A DNA stretch of 64,000 nt. Origin: Pseudohongiella sp. Its GTDB lineage: Bacteria; Pseudomonadota; Gammaproteobacteria; Pseudomonadales; Pseudohongiellaceae. Below the pieces are notes generated by a model. That model had not been told where the DNA came from, made no database searches, and saw only the letters and a list, made by a program, of their open reading frames with translations. The stretch spans positions 1 through 64,000 of the forward strand of contig JAUYSM010000105.1 of the NCBI GenBank assembly GCA_030696315.1. Reading direction: 5' to 3'. The position numbers and the translations under genes are program-made. Positions 7,900 through 18,280 of this stretch are shown here, in pieces (the first letter of the stretch is position 1; each line of letters opens with the position of its first letter).

Positions 7900-8199
7900 G
7901 GCAGACTCTCCGGTTTCAGGTGGACTTTTTGTTGTCATTTCTCATGTAGTAGACCATGCTTTTTGACATTAGTATCCCCCCAATTAATAAAAAACTGAGC
8001 TGGCGCAAACAGGCCTCAAATTGTGTGTCTGTAAATATTATTGAATAAAGGCGGTTGATATGGGACAATCGCGCTCTTCAAAATACCCCAATTTCCACTT
8101 AACTCATTGATATAGTTGGTAGAAATTATTTTAGCTGGCCTATAACAACCGTTGATACTGACCGTGCGCCAAGGGCATGACGGTCTGCGAGGAATTTTC

Positions 8200-9615
8200 A
8201 TGCAAGTTTCGATTGAAACCACCACTGGATTAGAGCGTCGTATGACCATCGGCGTACCTGCCGCAGAGATTGAGAATGCTGTTGCAGCGCGATTGGCTGA
8301 AGCGGCCAAATCAGTCCGCATCAATGGCTTTCGCAAGGGCAAAATTCCTCCCAGTGTCATCAAGAACCGGTTTGGCAAAGGCGTGCGCCAGGAAGTGTTG
8401 GGTGATGTCATGAGCCGAGCGTACTACGCTGCCGTCACTGAACAGAAAATCAAGCCCGCTGGTCAGCCGCGGATTGAACCAAAATCACTTGATGAAGGTC
8501 GCGACCTGGAGTTTGTTGCAACATTTGAAGTGTATCCGGAAGTGCACCTTGCCGATTTCTCAGCCATAAAGGCTGAAAAACTGATTGCGGATATTACAGA
8601 CAAAGATATCGATACCATGATCGAAAATCTGCGTCAGCAGCGACAGACTTGGGAAGAAGTAAAACGACAAGCCAAGAATGGTGATCTGGTCACTCTGGAT
8701 TTTACTGGCACCATCGATGGTGAGGAATTCCAAGGCGGTTCAGGCAAGGGCACCAATCTGGTGTTGGGATCAGATCGTATGATCCCCGGGTTTGAAAAAG
8801 GATTGCTGAAGAGCAAGGCTGGCGATGTTGTAACTCTTGAGCTGACTTTCCCTGAGGATTATCGCAGCAAAGATGTTGCAGGCAAGCCTGTTGTATTCAC
8901 TGTCACCGTGAACAAAGTCTCAGCAACGGTGCTGCCAGAACTGAATGATGACTTCTTCGCAGCTTTTGGCGTGTCAGAGGGCGGTCTTGAGGGTTTCCGT
9001 AAAGAAGTCGCCAGCAATATGGAGCGCGAACTGCGTAAAGCCAGCAAAAATCGTCTCAAAACTGCAGTTATGGATGTGTTGCTGCAGCAGAATGAGCTGG
9101 ATGTGCCTAAGGCGCTGGTAGCTGCCGAGGTTGATGTGCTGCGTCAGCAGGCGCTTCAACAATTCGGCGCTGGCGCAAAAAATATCGATCCATCAATGTT
9201 ACCTGATGAGTTGTTCCGTGAGCAGGCAGAAAAACGAGTCAAGCTCGGTCTCATTCTGGGCGAAGTCATAAAACAGCGTGGAATGCGCGCTGAAGCGTCA
9301 AAAGTGCGCGAAGCGATTGAAGATATTGCAGCTACCTACGAGTCACCCGAAGAAGTAGTGAATTGGTACTACAGCAACAAAGATCAACTGGATGCTGTTG
9401 AGTCTGCAGTGCTTGAAGATCAGGTATTTGAGGTTATTTTTGAACAGGCCGAGCTGACAGAGCGCAGTGTAAGTTACGAAGAATTGACGCGTCCTAAAGC
9501 CCCTGGTGCTGATGGCGAAGAAGAGACAGGTAAAGACAAGAAGGCTTCCAAGAAAAAGTCTTCTAAAAAAGCAGCAGAGTCGGCCGATGACACATCTGAA
9601 GGCGCTGCAGAATAA
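8200..9615 (+). CDS. tig: Trigger factor
   Basis: Ribosome-associated chaperone and peptidyl-prolyl isomerase. Start at the ATG 8200 with GAGGAA six bases upstream; an in-frame upstream ATG at 8152 would add 16 non-conserved residues. The protein has 471 residues. The ribosome-binding loop reads [18 protein letters not shown] near residue 44 (family GFRxGKxP). The FKBP domain follows at about 150-245 ([20 protein letters not shown]), then the helical chaperone domain. The tail is extended by about 30 Lys- and Glu-rich residues not present in E. coli Tig. First gene of a tig-clpP-clpX run, the usual order. Confidence 0.97.
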   Translation: MQVSIETTTGLERRMTIGVPAAEIENAVAARLAEAAKSVRINGFRKGKIPPSVIKNRFGKGVRQEVLGDVMSRAYYAAVTEQKIKPAGQPRIEPKSLDEGRDLEFVATFEVYPEVHLADFSAIKAEKLIADITDKDIDTMIENLRQQRQTWEEVKRQAKNGDLVTLDFTGTIDGEEFQGGSGKGTNLVLGSDRMIPGFEKGLLKSKAGDVVTLELTFPEDYRSKDVAGKPVVFTVTVNKVSATVLPELNDDFFAAFGVSEGGLEGFRKEVASNMERELRKASKNRLKTAVMDVLLQQNELDVPKALVAAEVDVLRQQALQQFGAGAKNIDPSMLPDELFREQAEKRVKLGLILGEVIKQRGMRAEASKVREAIEDIAATYESPEEVVNWYYSNKDQLDAVESAVLEDQVFEVIFEQAELTERSVSYEELTRPKAPGADGEEETGKDKKASKKKSSKKAAESADDTSEGAAE

Positions 9616-9638
9616 ACACGCGAGAGATACGTTTGCCA

Positions 9639-10277
9639 ATGAGAAGATCTGAAGCCGTTAGCAGTGATGCGATGTTGTCACTGATTGAGTCCAATCTCGT
9701 CCCTATGGTCGTTGAGCAAACGGCCAGAGGGGAGCGGGCGTACGACATCTATTCGCGATTGCTCAAAGAGCGGGTCATTTTTCTGGTAGGCCCGGTCGAA
9801 GATCACATGGCTAATCTGGTAGTGGCTCAGCTATTGTTTCTTGAGTCAGAAAACCCTGACAAAGATATCCACCTGTACATCAATTCGCCAGGCGGCGCGG
9901 TGACAGCGGGGCTGTCGATTTACGATACCATGCAGTTCATCAAGCCGGATGTCAGTACCATGTGTATCGGACAAGCCGCCAGCATGGGGGCCTTTTTATT
10001 GACCGGAGGCGCCAAAGGAAAACGATTTGCGCTGCCGAATTCTCGTATGATGATTCACCAGCCAAGTGGCGGCGCACAGGGACAGGCATCAGATATCGAA
10101 ATTCAGGCCAATGAAATTCTCAAGATGCGTCAGCAACTTAATGAAATCATGGCCTTTCACACAGGAAAGACATTGGCAGACGTCGCCCGTGATACCGAGC
10201 GTGATAACTTTATGAACGCGGAGCAGGCAGTCTCATACGGCTTGATCGACAAGGTAATTACGCGCAGAGCCGTGTAG
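9639..10277 (+). CDS. clpP: ATP-dependent Clp protease proteolytic subunit
   Basis: Serine peptidase forming the double-heptamer chamber of ClpXP. Start at ATG 9639 (a TTG six bases upstream is in frame but unlikely). The 212-residue protein has the triad Ser115 ([11 protein letters not shown]), His140 ([10 protein letters not shown]) and Asp189 (DTERDNFM), with the same spacing as E. coli Ser111/His136/Asp185 in precursor numbering. The N-terminal [22 protein letters not shown] processing region is intact. It lies 23 bp after tig and 17 bp before clpX. Confidence 0.97.
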   Translation: MRRSEAVSSDAMLSLIESNLVPMVVEQTARGERAYDIYSRLLKERVIFLVGPVEDHMANLVVAQLLFLESENPDKDIHLYINSPGGAVTAGLSIYDTMQFIKPDVSTMCIGQAASMGAFLLTGGAKGKRFALPNSRMMIHQPSGGAQGQASDIEIQANEILKMRQQLNEIMAFHTGKTLADVARDTERDNFMNAEQAVSYGLIDKVITRRAV

Positions 10278-10294
10278 CATCCGGGAGTTAGTGC

Positions 10295-11578
10295 ATGTCA
10301 GATGATCGTTTTAGCAAGAGTGACGACAACGGAAAGCTGTTGTATTGCTCATTCTGTGGCAAAAGCCAGCATGAAGTACGCAAGCTGATTGCCGGGCCAT
10401 CCGTATTTGTCTGCGATGAATGTGTCGATCTGTGCAACGATATTATTCGCGAAGAAATTCAGGAAAAAGAAACCGAGTCAGGCCGCAAAAAACTGCCTGT
10501 GCCTGAAGAAATCAAAAAGACGCTGGACGAGTATGTGATTGGCCAGGACAAGGCTAAAAAGGTACTCGCGGTTGCTGTCTACAATCACTATAAGCGTCTT
10601 GGATACGACAGACGCAGCGGTGACGTTGAGCTTGGTAAAAGCAACATTCTGATGATAGGCCCAACCGGTACGGGGAAAACCTTGCTTGCCGAGACCCTGG
10701 CGCGCTTACTGGATGTGCCGTTTACCATAGCCGATGCGACCACATTGACCGAAGCGGGTTATGTGGGTGAGGACGTAGAAAACATCATTCAGAAGCTGTT
10801 GCAGAAATGCGACTACGATGTTGAAAAAGCGCAGATTGGTATTGTATACATCGATGAAATCGACAAAATTTCCCGAAAATCGGATAACCCCTCGATTACA
10901 CGTGACGTTTCTGGCGAAGGTGTTCAACAAGCTTTGCTGAAACTGATCGAAGGTACAATTGCGTCTGTACCGCCGCAGGGCGGTCGCAAGCATCCACAAC
11001 AAGAGTTTCTGCAGGTAGATACCTCCAATATCCTGTTCATTTGTGGTGGTGCATTTGCGGGTCTGGACAAAGTCATCCGTGATCGCTCTGAAAAAAGCGG
11101 CATTGGATTCAGTGCTGAAGTGCGAAGCAAAGACACCGATAAGCTGGCGGGCGACACCTTCAAAAATGTGGAGCCAGAGGATCTGGTTAAATTTGGCTTG
11201 ATTCCTGAGTTTGTAGGACGTCTGCCTATGATAGCGACATTGGATGAGCTGGATCTTGATGCGCTGATGCGAATCTTGAAAGAGCCCAGGAATTCACTGG
11301 TGAAGCAGTACGCAAAATTGTTTGAAATGGAAGATGTTGAAATCCAGTTCCGTGATGATGCCTTGCAAGCCATTGCCAAAAAAGCCAAGGAGCGCAAAAC
11401 CGGTGCCCGTGGCCTGCGCTCTATCATGGAAAGCGTTTTGCTGGAGACCATGTTCAAGATCCCTTCGATGAACAATGTCAGTAAAGTCGTCATTGACGCT
11501 GCAGTGATAAATGGCGATTCCGAACCTCTGTTGATGTATGAAGCTGAGCCGGTTGCAAGTACCCGGGCAGCTGATTGA
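10295..11578 (+). CDS. clpX: ATP-dependent Clp protease ATPase subunit ClpX
   Basis: Hexameric AAA+ unfoldase that feeds substrates to ClpP. The N-terminal C4 zinc-binding domain uses Cys18, Cys21, Cys40 and Cys43. Walker A is GPTGTGKT at 122-129, Walker B is [10 protein letters not shown], the pore loop is [10 protein letters not shown], and the [14 protein letters not shown] and sensor-2 GARGLRS segments are present. The IGF-type loop that docks on ClpP is read as IGF at SGIGFSAE. The 427 residues are normal length. Same operon as clpP; lon follows after 111 bp with its own promoter signal. Confidence 0.97.
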   Translation: MSDDRFSKSDDNGKLLYCSFCGKSQHEVRKLIAGPSVFVCDECVDLCNDIIREEIQEKETESGRKKLPVPEEIKKTLDEYVIGQDKAKKVLAVAVYNHYKRLGYDRRSGDVELGKSNILMIGPTGTGKTLLAETLARLLDVPFTIADATTLTEAGYVGEDVENIIQKLLQKCDYDVEKAQIGIVYIDEIDKISRKSDNPSITRDVSGEGVQQALLKLIEGTIASVPPQGGRKHPQQEFLQVDTSNILFICGGAFAGLDKVIRDRSEKSGIGFSAEVRSKDTDKLAGDTFKNVEPEDLVKFGLIPEFVGRLPMIATLDELDLDALMRILKEPRNSLVKQYAKLFEMEDVEIQFRDDALQAIAKKAKERKTGARGLRSIMESVLLETMFKIPSMNNVSKVVIDAAVINGDSEPLLMYEAEPVASTRAAD

Positions 11579-11633
11579 TCCCCGCCTGAAAAAGTCCGCT
11601 ACTGATCATCACCCGTAATAAAACGTCACGGCT

Positions 11634-11662
11634 CTTGAAATCCGGGAGCCGAGGCCTCAAAT
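11634..11662 (+). promoter_or_regulatory. Sigma32-like heat-shock promoter before lon
   Basis: CTTGAA (11634-11639), 15-bp spacer, CCTCAAAT (11655-11662). Compared with the sigma32 consensus CTTGAA-N(13-15)-CCCCATNT the -35 is perfect and the -10 matches at five of seven defined positions. It lies 28 bp upstream of the lon ATG; lon is a classical sigma32 target. A hairpin with arms CGGCTC/GAGCCG (11629-11651) overlaps it. Confidence 0.5.
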
Positions 11663-11689
11663 TAGTCATCAACTGTCACAACGATACTG

Positions 11690-14152
11690 ATGAGTATGAT
11701 TATGGGTGATGTTACTGAGAACCCCGCCAGCTTGAATGCTGGTTTGCCACTGTTGCCTCTTCGCGATGTGGTGGTGTATCCACAAATTGTTCAGCCCTTG
11801 TTTGTCGGGCGGCCGCGCTCCATTCGCTCACTGGAAGTGGCGATGCACAGCCATAAGCAGGTTTTACTGGTGGCGCAGAAGAATGCCTCCGACGATGATC
11901 CGGGCATCAAAGACATCTACGCTGTTGGAACAATTGCCACCATTTTGCAACTGATTCGTCTGCCAGATGGCACCGTCAAGGTGCTGGTCGAGGGTGTGAC
12001 ACGTGCCCGAATTCGCAGTGCCGAGCTGGTAGATGATTATTTCCAGAGCCAAGTGGTTCCGTTGCATTCGGATGCTTTGCCTGAAAAACAAGGGCAACTG
12101 TTACTGAAGTCGCTGTTGTCCCAGTTTGATCAGTATGTGCAGCTCAGCCGAAAAATCCCGCCAGAGGTGATGAGTTCAATTTCTGGTATCGACGAACCGG
12201 GCCGCATGGTCGATACCATTGCGTCACACATGTCGTTGCAGTTGCAAGAGAAACAAAACCTGCTTGAACTGGTCAGCCTGGAAGCCCGTATTGAGCATCT
12301 CATGGGGCTGATCGAGGCAGAAATCGACTTGTTCCAGGTTGAAAAGCGCATCCGTGGCCGTGTCAAAAAGCAGATGGAAAAAAGCCAGCGCGAGTATTAT
12401 CTGAATGAACAGATGAAAGCGATTCAGAAAGAAATGGGTGAATTGGACGATGCACCCAATGAAGCTGAAGAACTTAAAGGTCGTATTGAAGGCGCAGGCA
12501 TGCCCAAAGAGGCGCTTGATAAAGCCCTGGCCGAGTGGAATAAGTTAAAAATGATGTCTCCGATGTCGTCCGAGGCCTCAGTTGTGCGCACCTATCTTGA
12601 TTGGATGGTGAATATTCCCTGGAAAAAGCGCAGCAAAATCAGCCTGGAGCTCGACCGTGCCGAAAAAATTCTGAACGCTGATCATTATGGGCTTGAAGAG
12701 GTCAAGGAGCGCATCCTTGAATATTTGGCCGTTCAGCAGCGCGTCAAAAAACTCAAAGGACCTATTCTGTGTCTGGTTGGACCGCCGGGTGTAGGTAAAA
12801 CCTCGTTGGGCGAGTCCATTGCTAAAGCGACCAACCGTAAATTTGTGCGCATGGCACTCGGTGGAGTGCGTGATGAGGCAGAAATACGTGGTCATCGCCG
12901 CACTTATATTGGCTCGTTGCCGGGCAAACTCTTGCAGAAATTGTCTAAAGCTGGCGTAAAAAACCCGCTGTTCCTGTTAGACGAAATTGACAAAATGGGT
13001 ATGGATCATCGTGGTGATCCAGCATCAGCTTTGCTGGAAGTGCTTGATCCTGAGCAAAATAAAAGCTTTAACGATCATTATCTTGAAGTTGACTATGACC
13101 TGTCTGAGGTTATGTTTGTGTGCACATCAAACACCATGAACATACCAGGTCCTTTGCTGGATCGGATGGAGGTGATTCGTTTGCCGGGATATACGGAAGC
13201 CGAGAAAATCAATATTGCATCTAGGTACCTGCTGCCTAAACAATTGGCGGCCAACGGTTTGCGCGACAAAGAACTGACCGTGCCTGAGGAGACCATAAAA
13301 GATTTGATCCGTTACTACTCACGTGAAGCCGGTGTGCGCGGGCTTGAGCGGGAGATTGCCAAGTTGTGTCGCAAAGTGGTCAAAGAGGCGGCTTTGCGAG
13401 AGGTTAAGGCGGGCGGCAAAAAAGATTCCATGACCATGGTGTTGACGCCGGAATTGCTGGAACAGTACTCCGGGGTCCGCAAGTTTGATTACGGTAGAGC
13501 GGAGGAGAGCAACCGGGTTGGGCAGGTAAATGGCCTGGCCTGGACGCAGGTGGGTGGAGAGCTGCTGACCATTGAGGCGGTTGCTGTAGAAGGCAAAGGC
13601 AAGACGGTCAAGACCGGTTCGCTGGGTGATGTCATGCAAGAGTCTATTCAGGCCGCTATCACAGTTGTAAGAAGCCGTGCAGCGTCTTTAGGGCTGAAAC
13701 CAGGCTTCCATGAAACCGTTGATTTGCATATCCACGTGCCCGAGGGGGCTACCCCTAAAGATGGTCCAAGTGCCGGTGTGGGTATGTGTACGGCGATTGT
13801 GTCGGTGCTGACAGGTATCCCGGTGCGAGCCGATGTTGCCATGACCGGTGAAATTACGCTGAGAGGACAAGTGCTCAGAATCGGAGGGCTTAAGGAAAAA
13901 TTGCTGGCGGCTCATCGAGGCAATATCAAGACGGTTATCATTCCAGAGGAAAATGAGCGTGATCTGAAAGAAATTCCAGATAACATCAAAGCCGATCTCT
14001 CTATTCATGCTGTTAAGTGGATAGATCAGGTTCTGGAACTTGCGCTTGAGCGTATGCCATTGCCGTTGGCTGATGTTGCCGTTGAAGCCAGCGCTGCCGG
14101 CAAAGAAGCAAGAGATTCAGTTAAAGACGAAAATGCCGTCAGCACCCACTGA
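11690..14152 (+). CDS. lon: ATP-dependent protease Lon
   Basis: Homo-oligomeric AAA+ serine protease degrading misfolded and regulatory proteins. The 820 residues comprise the substrate-binding LON domain ([23 protein letters not shown] at about 20-42), coiled-coil region, AAA+ module with Walker [10 protein letters not shown] and LLDEIDKMG, and the protease domain with the Ser694-Lys737 dyad (PKDGPSAG and GGLKEKLLA), the same 43-residue spacing as E. coli Ser679/Lys722. The C-terminus adds about 25 variable residues. The first ATG (11690) is used; ATGs at codons 3 and 5 are alternatives. Confidence 0.97.
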   Translation: MSMIMGDVTENPASLNAGLPLLPLRDVVVYPQIVQPLFVGRPRSIRSLEVAMHSHKQVLLVAQKNASDDDPGIKDIYAVGTIATILQLIRLPDGTVKVLVEGVTRARIRSAELVDDYFQSQVVPLHSDALPEKQGQLLLKSLLSQFDQYVQLSRKIPPEVMSSISGIDEPGRMVDTIASHMSLQLQEKQNLLELVSLEARIEHLMGLIEAEIDLFQVEKRIRGRVKKQMEKSQREYYLNEQMKAIQKEMGELDDAPNEAEELKGRIEGAGMPKEALDKALAEWNKLKMMSPMSSEASVVRTYLDWMVNIPWKKRSKISLELDRAEKILNADHYGLEEVKERILEYLAVQQRVKKLKGPILCLVGPPGVGKTSLGESIAKATNRKFVRMALGGVRDEAEIRGHRRTYIGSLPGKLLQKLSKAGVKNPLFLLDEIDKMGMDHRGDPASALLEVLDPEQNKSFNDHYLEVDYDLSEVMFVCTSNTMNIPGPLLDRMEVIRLPGYTEAEKINIASRYLLPKQLAANGLRDKELTVPEETIKDLIRYYSREAGVRGLEREIAKLCRKVVKEAALREVKAGGKKDSMTMVLTPELLEQYSGVRKFDYGRAEESNRVGQVNGLAWTQVGGELLTIEAVAVEGKGKTVKTGSLGDVMQESIQAAITVVRSRAASLGLKPGFHETVDLHIHVPEGATPKDGPSAGVGMCTAIVSVLTGIPVRADVAMTGEITLRGQVLRIGGLKEKLLAAHRGNIKTVIIPEENERDLKEIPDNIKADLSIHAVKWIDQVLELALERMPLPLADVAVEASAAGKEARDSVKDENAVSTH

Positions 14153-14156
14153 CGGC
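14135..14156 (+). terminator. Hairpin overlapping the lon stop codon
   Basis: An 8-bp perfect stem, GCCGTCAG and CTGACGGC, with a CACCCA loop; the lon TGA is in the right arm. Only a weak T-rich stretch follows (GGTTTCTGTT), so termination may be partial. Confidence 0.4.
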
Positions 14157-14167
14157 GGCGGTTTCTG

Positions 14168-14197
14168 TTGACACGACTTTCGGCCGCTTGGTATAAA
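14168..14197 (+). promoter_or_regulatory. Sigma70 promoter for hupB
   Basis: Perfect -35 TTGACA (14168-14173), 18-bp spacer, TATAAA (14192-14197). It sits about 150 bp before hupB, giving a leader of roughly 140 nt that contains a small ACTTCC/GGAAGT hairpin at 14262-14278. Confidence 0.7.
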
Positions 14198-14343
14198 GTG
14201 GCCGTTGTACGCAGCCGGAACGCCGCGCGCCGCCTGATAGTTGGCCTTCGCCACAATTTTTACTTCCAGATTGGAAGTCAGCAGGGCCGCCAGCAAACCA
14301 CTAAGACAAATTATCAACAGGTATACAAAAACAAGGGGATATC

Positions 14344-14619
14344 GTGAATAAATCAGAATTGATCGAAGCCGTTGCGGCAAGTGCAGATTTACCAAAGGCT
14401 GCAGCAGCACGAGTGATCGATGCAATGATCGACACTATCACTGAATCGCTGCAAAAGAGCGAGCCAGTGGTATTGGTAGGGTTCGGAACGTTTGCCACTA
14501 AGGAGCGCGCTGCACGCACTGGTCGTAACCCACAAACGGGCGCGACTATCGAAATCAAAGCGGCTAAAGTGCCAGGATTTAAGCCAGGTAAAGCGTTGAA
14601 AGACGCCGTAAACGCCTGA
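14344..14619 (+). CDS. hupB: DNA-binding protein HU-beta
   Basis: Nucleoid protein that bends and wraps DNA as a dimer. 91 residues beginning with [12 protein letters not shown] is the canonical N-terminus, so the GTG is right. The DNA-binding arm reads [30 protein letters not shown], with the intercalating Pro in RNPQTG. Location between lon and ppiD is the same as in E. coli. It has its own strong promoter and is followed by a good intrinsic terminator, so it is likely a single-gene transcript. Confidence 0.97.
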   Translation: MNKSELIEAVAASADLPKAAAARVIDAMIDTITESLQKSEPVVLVGFGTFATKERAARTGRNPQTGATIEIKAAKVPGFKPGKALKDAVNA

Positions 14620-14705
14620 GTTGATTGATCGTCCGGGTGGCAGATTTCACGTCTACCTGGCAAGGATCTGATCGGTCGAAGGTTATACCCTCAGGTTCCA
14701 GTAAA

Positions 14706-14730
14706 GGGCGCATCCTGGATGCGCCCTTTT
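14706..14730 (+). terminator. Intrinsic terminator after hupB
   Basis: GGGCGCATC (14706-14714), loop CTG, GATGCGCCC (14718-14726), followed by TTTT. A strong GC stem with a T-run. Confidence 0.85.
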
Positions 14731-14760
14731 AGTTTAGATTGATACCGTTCAGGAAATAGT

Positions 14761-16629
14761 ATGCTGCAGTCGATACGTGATAACTCTCAAGGTGTAATTG
14801 CCAAAATCATCATCGGTTTTATTATCGGATTGATGGCATTGTTTGGCGCGGAATCTATTGTGGGTGGTTTTCTGGGTGGAAATGATGCTGCCTCAGTAAA
14901 CGGTGAGGAAATTACCGAACAGGAATTGGCTGTCAGCCTTCAAAGTCTGATGGCGTCACTGGGTGCCGGTGTGGCTGACTTTGATGAGCAGTTGCTCAGA
15001 GACGTTGCACTCGGACAATTGATTGATGACAAGCTGCTGCTTCAAGCCGCTAATGATGCTCGCATGGTGATATCGCCAGCGTCCATTGATCGCGAAATTA
15101 TCAATACAGCCCAGTTTCAGATCGGTGGTCGATTCGATCAGGATCTGGCGCGGCGCACCATGGCCGCTCAGGGGTTCAGTGCCCAAACATATAGAGCGGC
15201 TGTTGCGGAGCGTATGCTGATGGGGCAGCTGGTGAATGCCTATTCAAGTACGGCATTTGTGACTCAGGATGATATAGCCAGGCTTGCTGCGCTAGAGATG
15301 CAATCACGTGATTTCCGTTTTGTGTCAGTCCCACTTGGGACTCGCACCCTGGGTGAAGCAATTCCCGAGCAGGAAATTCAAACCTATTACGATGCCAACC
15401 CGGAGCGCTTTACCTCAGAAGAGCAGGTATCTCTGCAATACGTGGTTTTGGACAAAAACGATATTTTTAACGAAGTAGAAATTGCTGAAGAACTCGTTCG
15501 GGCTAACTACGAAGAACAGCGCTCTGCCGCAGTCGCCGATATTGAGCGGCGTGCGTCACACATATTGCTGGAAGTTGGCTCAGGCCAAACAGAAGAGCAG
15601 GTGGTTGCGATTGCTGCGGGTATAAAACAACGTCTGGACAGCGGCGAAGATTTTGGTGCGCTGGCACGCGAATTCTCAGTGGATACTTTCTCTGCTGAAT
15701 CCGATGGTGACATTGGATATACCAACGGCTCGGTTTTTCCAGCCGCCGTGGAAGAGGCTTTGTTGGCCATGGAAGTGGGGCAGGTGTCAGAGCCTGTTGT
15801 GTCAGAGTTTGGCGTGCATGTGCTCAAACTCACTGAGTATGCTGCTCAGTCTTTTCCTGAGTATGAGGAAATCGCAGAGCGGATCAGTCGCGATCTGAAA
15901 ACAGTAGAGGTTGATCAATTGTTTTTCAGCCGTATGGAAACACTCGCCAATCTGGCTTTCGAAACTTTCGATCTTCAGGCTATCAGCGAAGATCTTGGGT
16001 TGGAGATTCAAGAGAGTGAGTTTTTTGGACGGATTGGTGGCTCGGGGCCTGTGACTTCGAATCCTGCTGTCATAGAGCAGGCTTTTTCAACCGACATCTT
16101 GAGTGACGAATTAAACAGCGATGTCATTGAGCTGACTGAAAGTATGGCGACAGTGGTGCGCTTGCGTGAGCACAGACCTGCGTCAATTCAAGCATTCGAT
16201 GAAGTGCGCGCTGAGATCGCTGTTTTGCTTCGCACACAGAAGGAGCAGGAGAAGGCTCAAGATGTGGGGCAACAAGTTATTGCTGCACTGGAAAGTGGCT
16301 CCGATGCAGCCGATATCCTTGCCGCAGAGTCGTTGAGCTGGAATGAGCGTACCGGTGTCAGACGTAACCAGTTCGACCTGAATACCGAAATTATTCAGAA
16401 TGTATTCTCGCTGCCTGCGCCCGAGGAAAATCAGGTAGTGCGCAGGGGGTTCAGCTTGACCAACGGCGCATACGTTGTGATTGAACTGCAATCTGTGAAT
16501 GCCGGCAGCCCCGATGACATGCCTGAAGACCAGCGAACACAGTTGGCTGCAGCGATGCTGGACAGTCAGGGTAGACTGACCTTTGATGCGCTGTTGGGTA
16601 CCTTGCGAGATAGCGCAACCATTCGTTAA
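14761..16629 (+). CDS. ppiD: Periplasmic folding chaperone / parvulin PpiD
   Basis: Inner-membrane-anchored periplasmic chaperone associated with the Sec translocon. 622 residues, as in E. coli (623). MLQSIRDNSQGVIAKIIIGFIIGLMALFG is the family N-terminus with a single membrane anchor at about 12-34. A SurA-N-like region is followed by one parvulin domain at about 255-360 (RRASHILLEVG, SAESDGDIGYTNGSVFP, VSEFGVHVLKL) and a second, degenerate parvulin-like region. Gene order lon-hupB-ppiD is conserved. Confidence 0.95.
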   Translation: MLQSIRDNSQGVIAKIIIGFIIGLMALFGAESIVGGFLGGNDAASVNGEEITEQELAVSLQSLMASLGAGVADFDEQLLRDVALGQLIDDKLLLQAANDARMVISPASIDREIINTAQFQIGGRFDQDLARRTMAAQGFSAQTYRAAVAERMLMGQLVNAYSSTAFVTQDDIARLAALEMQSRDFRFVSVPLGTRTLGEAIPEQEIQTYYDANPERFTSEEQVSLQYVVLDKNDIFNEVEIAEELVRANYEEQRSAAVADIERRASHILLEVGSGQTEEQVVAIAAGIKQRLDSGEDFGALAREFSVDTFSAESDGDIGYTNGSVFPAAVEEALLAMEVGQVSEPVVSEFGVHVLKLTEYAAQSFPEYEEIAERISRDLKTVEVDQLFFSRMETLANLAFETFDLQAISEDLGLEIQESEFFGRIGGSGPVTSNPAVIEQAFSTDILSDELNSDVIELTESMATVVRLREHRPASIQAFDEVRAEIAVLLRTQKEQEKAQDVGQQVIAALESGSDAADILAAESLSWNERTGVRRNQFDLNTEIIQNVFSLPAPEENQVVRRGFSLTNGAYVVIELQSVNAGSPDDMPEDQRTQLAAAMLDSQGRLTFDALLGTLRDSATIR

Positions 16630-16672
16630 TTCGTTCACGCTGATCTTTTGTAGTAAACCTGCTTCTTTCTTG

Positions 16673-16702
16673 GACCGTACAGTTGAAACTTACTGTGCGG
16701 TC
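16673..16702 (+). terminator. Hairpin after ppiD
   Basis: Eleven-bp stem with one G-T pair: GACCGTACAGT (16673-16683) and ACTGTGCGGTC (16692-16702), 8-nt loop. The following bases are not T-rich, so it may stabilise a 3' end instead of terminating transcription alone. Confidence 0.45.
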
Positions 16703-16844
16703 TGAGGCTGTCTTGAATTCTTAGCACTCAATCTGTGCCTTCTGACACAAATATTTACAATAGCGCACAATTAGGTTTTTCAGGCTAAAATCGTCTGCAC
16801 GACATTTGTCGGTTGTTTAACTGATAAAAGAGGTGCGGGCTACA

Positions 16845-18029
16845 ATGTTAGATAAACCATATTCTGCAATCAGCCAGTTTCTAAAACTGGAATCTGCCGG
16901 CGGCATCCTCTTGATGGCGTCCGCTTTGCTGGCAATATTGATTGCAAACTCCGCACTTGCGCCGCTGTATGACCTGTTTGTTGACTTACCCCTTCAGCTT
17001 CGCATTGGCGCTTTGGATGTATCAAAGCCACTTTTGTTATGGATTAATGATGGCTTGATGGCGATTTTCTTTTTCCTTGTAGGCATGGAGTTAAAACGCG
17101 AAGTTTTGGAAGGAGAGTTGTCAGACCGCAGGAAAGTTATTCTTCCATGTCTCGGCGCGGTTGGTGGCATGGCAGCGCCTGCTATTGTTTATTTATTGAT
17201 CAATGATGGCGATTCAGCAGCCACATCCGGATGGGCCATTCCCGCAGCAACAGATATCGCCTTTGCGCTGGGTATACTGGCTTTGCTTGGTAGCCGAGTT
17301 CCTATCACGTTAAAGGTGTTTCTGACGTCGTTGGCGATTTTCGACGATTTAGGGGCCATCGTGATTATTGCGATTTTTTACACGGAACAAGTGTCGGCCA
17401 CCGCGCTGCTTGTTGCTTCGGCCTGTGTGGTAGCGCTTGCACTATTGAATCGGGGAGGTGTTACCGCTCGAAGTATTTACCGGTTTGTTGGAATTATTAT
17501 GTGGGTATCGATGCTCAAGTCAGGCGTGCATGCCACTTTGACGGGTGTTGTGCTTGCTTTTTTTGTCCCTATGCGCGATGCAAAAGATCCAGAGAATTCC
17601 CCGTTAAAAGACTGGGAGCATGACCTTCATCTGTTGGTTGCATTTATGATTTTACCTCTATTTGCTTTTGCGAATGCAGGCCTGGATTTGCGAGGCGTCG
17701 GGTTGCAGCAATTGACCCATGGCGTGCCCTTAGGTATCGCCGCGGGACTATTTTTTGGTAAACAAATTGGCATTTTTGGCATTTGCTGGGTAGCCATCAA
17801 ATGCAAATGGGCCGATATGCCGCAAGGTATGTCGTGGTTATCGCTTTATGGTGCGAGCATCTTGTGTGGTGTCGGATTCACCATGAGTCTGTTTATTGGA
17901 TCATTGGCATTTGAGCAAACGGGAATTGACCGACTGTTTGATGAGCGTCTTGGTATCTTGCTGGGTTCCCTGTTGTCTGGAATTGTTGGTTATGTGATTT
18001 TGCGCAAGTCGCTGCCGATTAAATCCTGA
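16845..18029 (+). CDS. nhaA: Na+/H+ antiporter NhaA
   Basis: Electrogenic inner-membrane antiporter exchanging one Na+ or Li+ for two H+. 394 residues from the ATG at 16845, chosen over a GTG 12 bases upstream because AAGAGG lies about ten bases before it. About twelve hydrophobic segments are visible. The transport-site pair is Asp167-Asp168 (SLAIFDDLGAIV), matching E. coli Asp163-Asp164, and the TDIAFALGIL unwound-helix segment is intact. Followed by nhaB and uspE on the same strand but with a 250-bp gap that may hold nhaB's own control region. Confidence 0.96.
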   Translation: MLDKPYSAISQFLKLESAGGILLMASALLAILIANSALAPLYDLFVDLPLQLRIGALDVSKPLLLWINDGLMAIFFFLVGMELKREVLEGELSDRRKVILPCLGAVGGMAAPAIVYLLINDGDSAATSGWAIPAATDIAFALGILALLGSRVPITLKVFLTSLAIFDDLGAIVIIAIFYTEQVSATALLVASACVVALALLNRGGVTARSIYRFVGIIMWVSMLKSGVHATLTGVVLAFFVPMRDAKDPENSPLKDWEHDLHLLVAFMILPLFAFANAGLDLRGVGLQQLTHGVPLGIAAGLFFGKQIGIFGICWVAIKCKWADMPQGMSWLSLYGASILCGVGFTMSLFIGSLAFEQTGIDRLFDERLGILLGSLLSGIVGYVILRKSLPIKS

Positions 18030-18040
18030 CCGTCACGGTT

Positions 18041-18077
18041 AAGGCGGGAGTTCGTCACAAGAAGATTCCGCCTTGTG
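18041..18077 (+). promoter_or_regulatory. Two mutually exclusive hairpins after nhaA
   Basis: AAGGCGG (18041-18047) can pair with CCGCCTT (18068-18074), or CACAAG (18056-18061) with CTTGTG (18072-18077); the right arms overlap so only one can form. Seen in sequence; a switching role between nhaA and nhaB is inference. A further small hairpin, TGTAG/CTACA, lies at 18172-18186. Confidence 0.35.
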
Positions 18078-18280
18078 AAAATATGTATGGCAAATGTGTT
18101 TAAGTGTAGCGCAAGAGTGGAAAACATTGGCAATTCACAGCCTGTTTCTACTATTATTCGTGCGAACTTTATGTAGTCCAGCTACACATAAAACGTTCCA
18201 AATCCGCCCTGAGTTGCGCGCGCCGCTTTGGGCTTGTTCTGGTACTCGCCAAAAGAATAAGAGCTTTAGAGGAAACATAT

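Noticed and set aside
14620-14705. tRNA-like sequence after hupB
   Set aside because: A GGTCGAAGGTT stretch recalls a T-loop, but no acceptor or anticodon stem can be folded.
18127-18157. TTGGCA/TATTAT as the nhaB promoter
   Set aside because: The 19-bp spacer and imperfect -35 make it no better than chance in AT-rich DNA.
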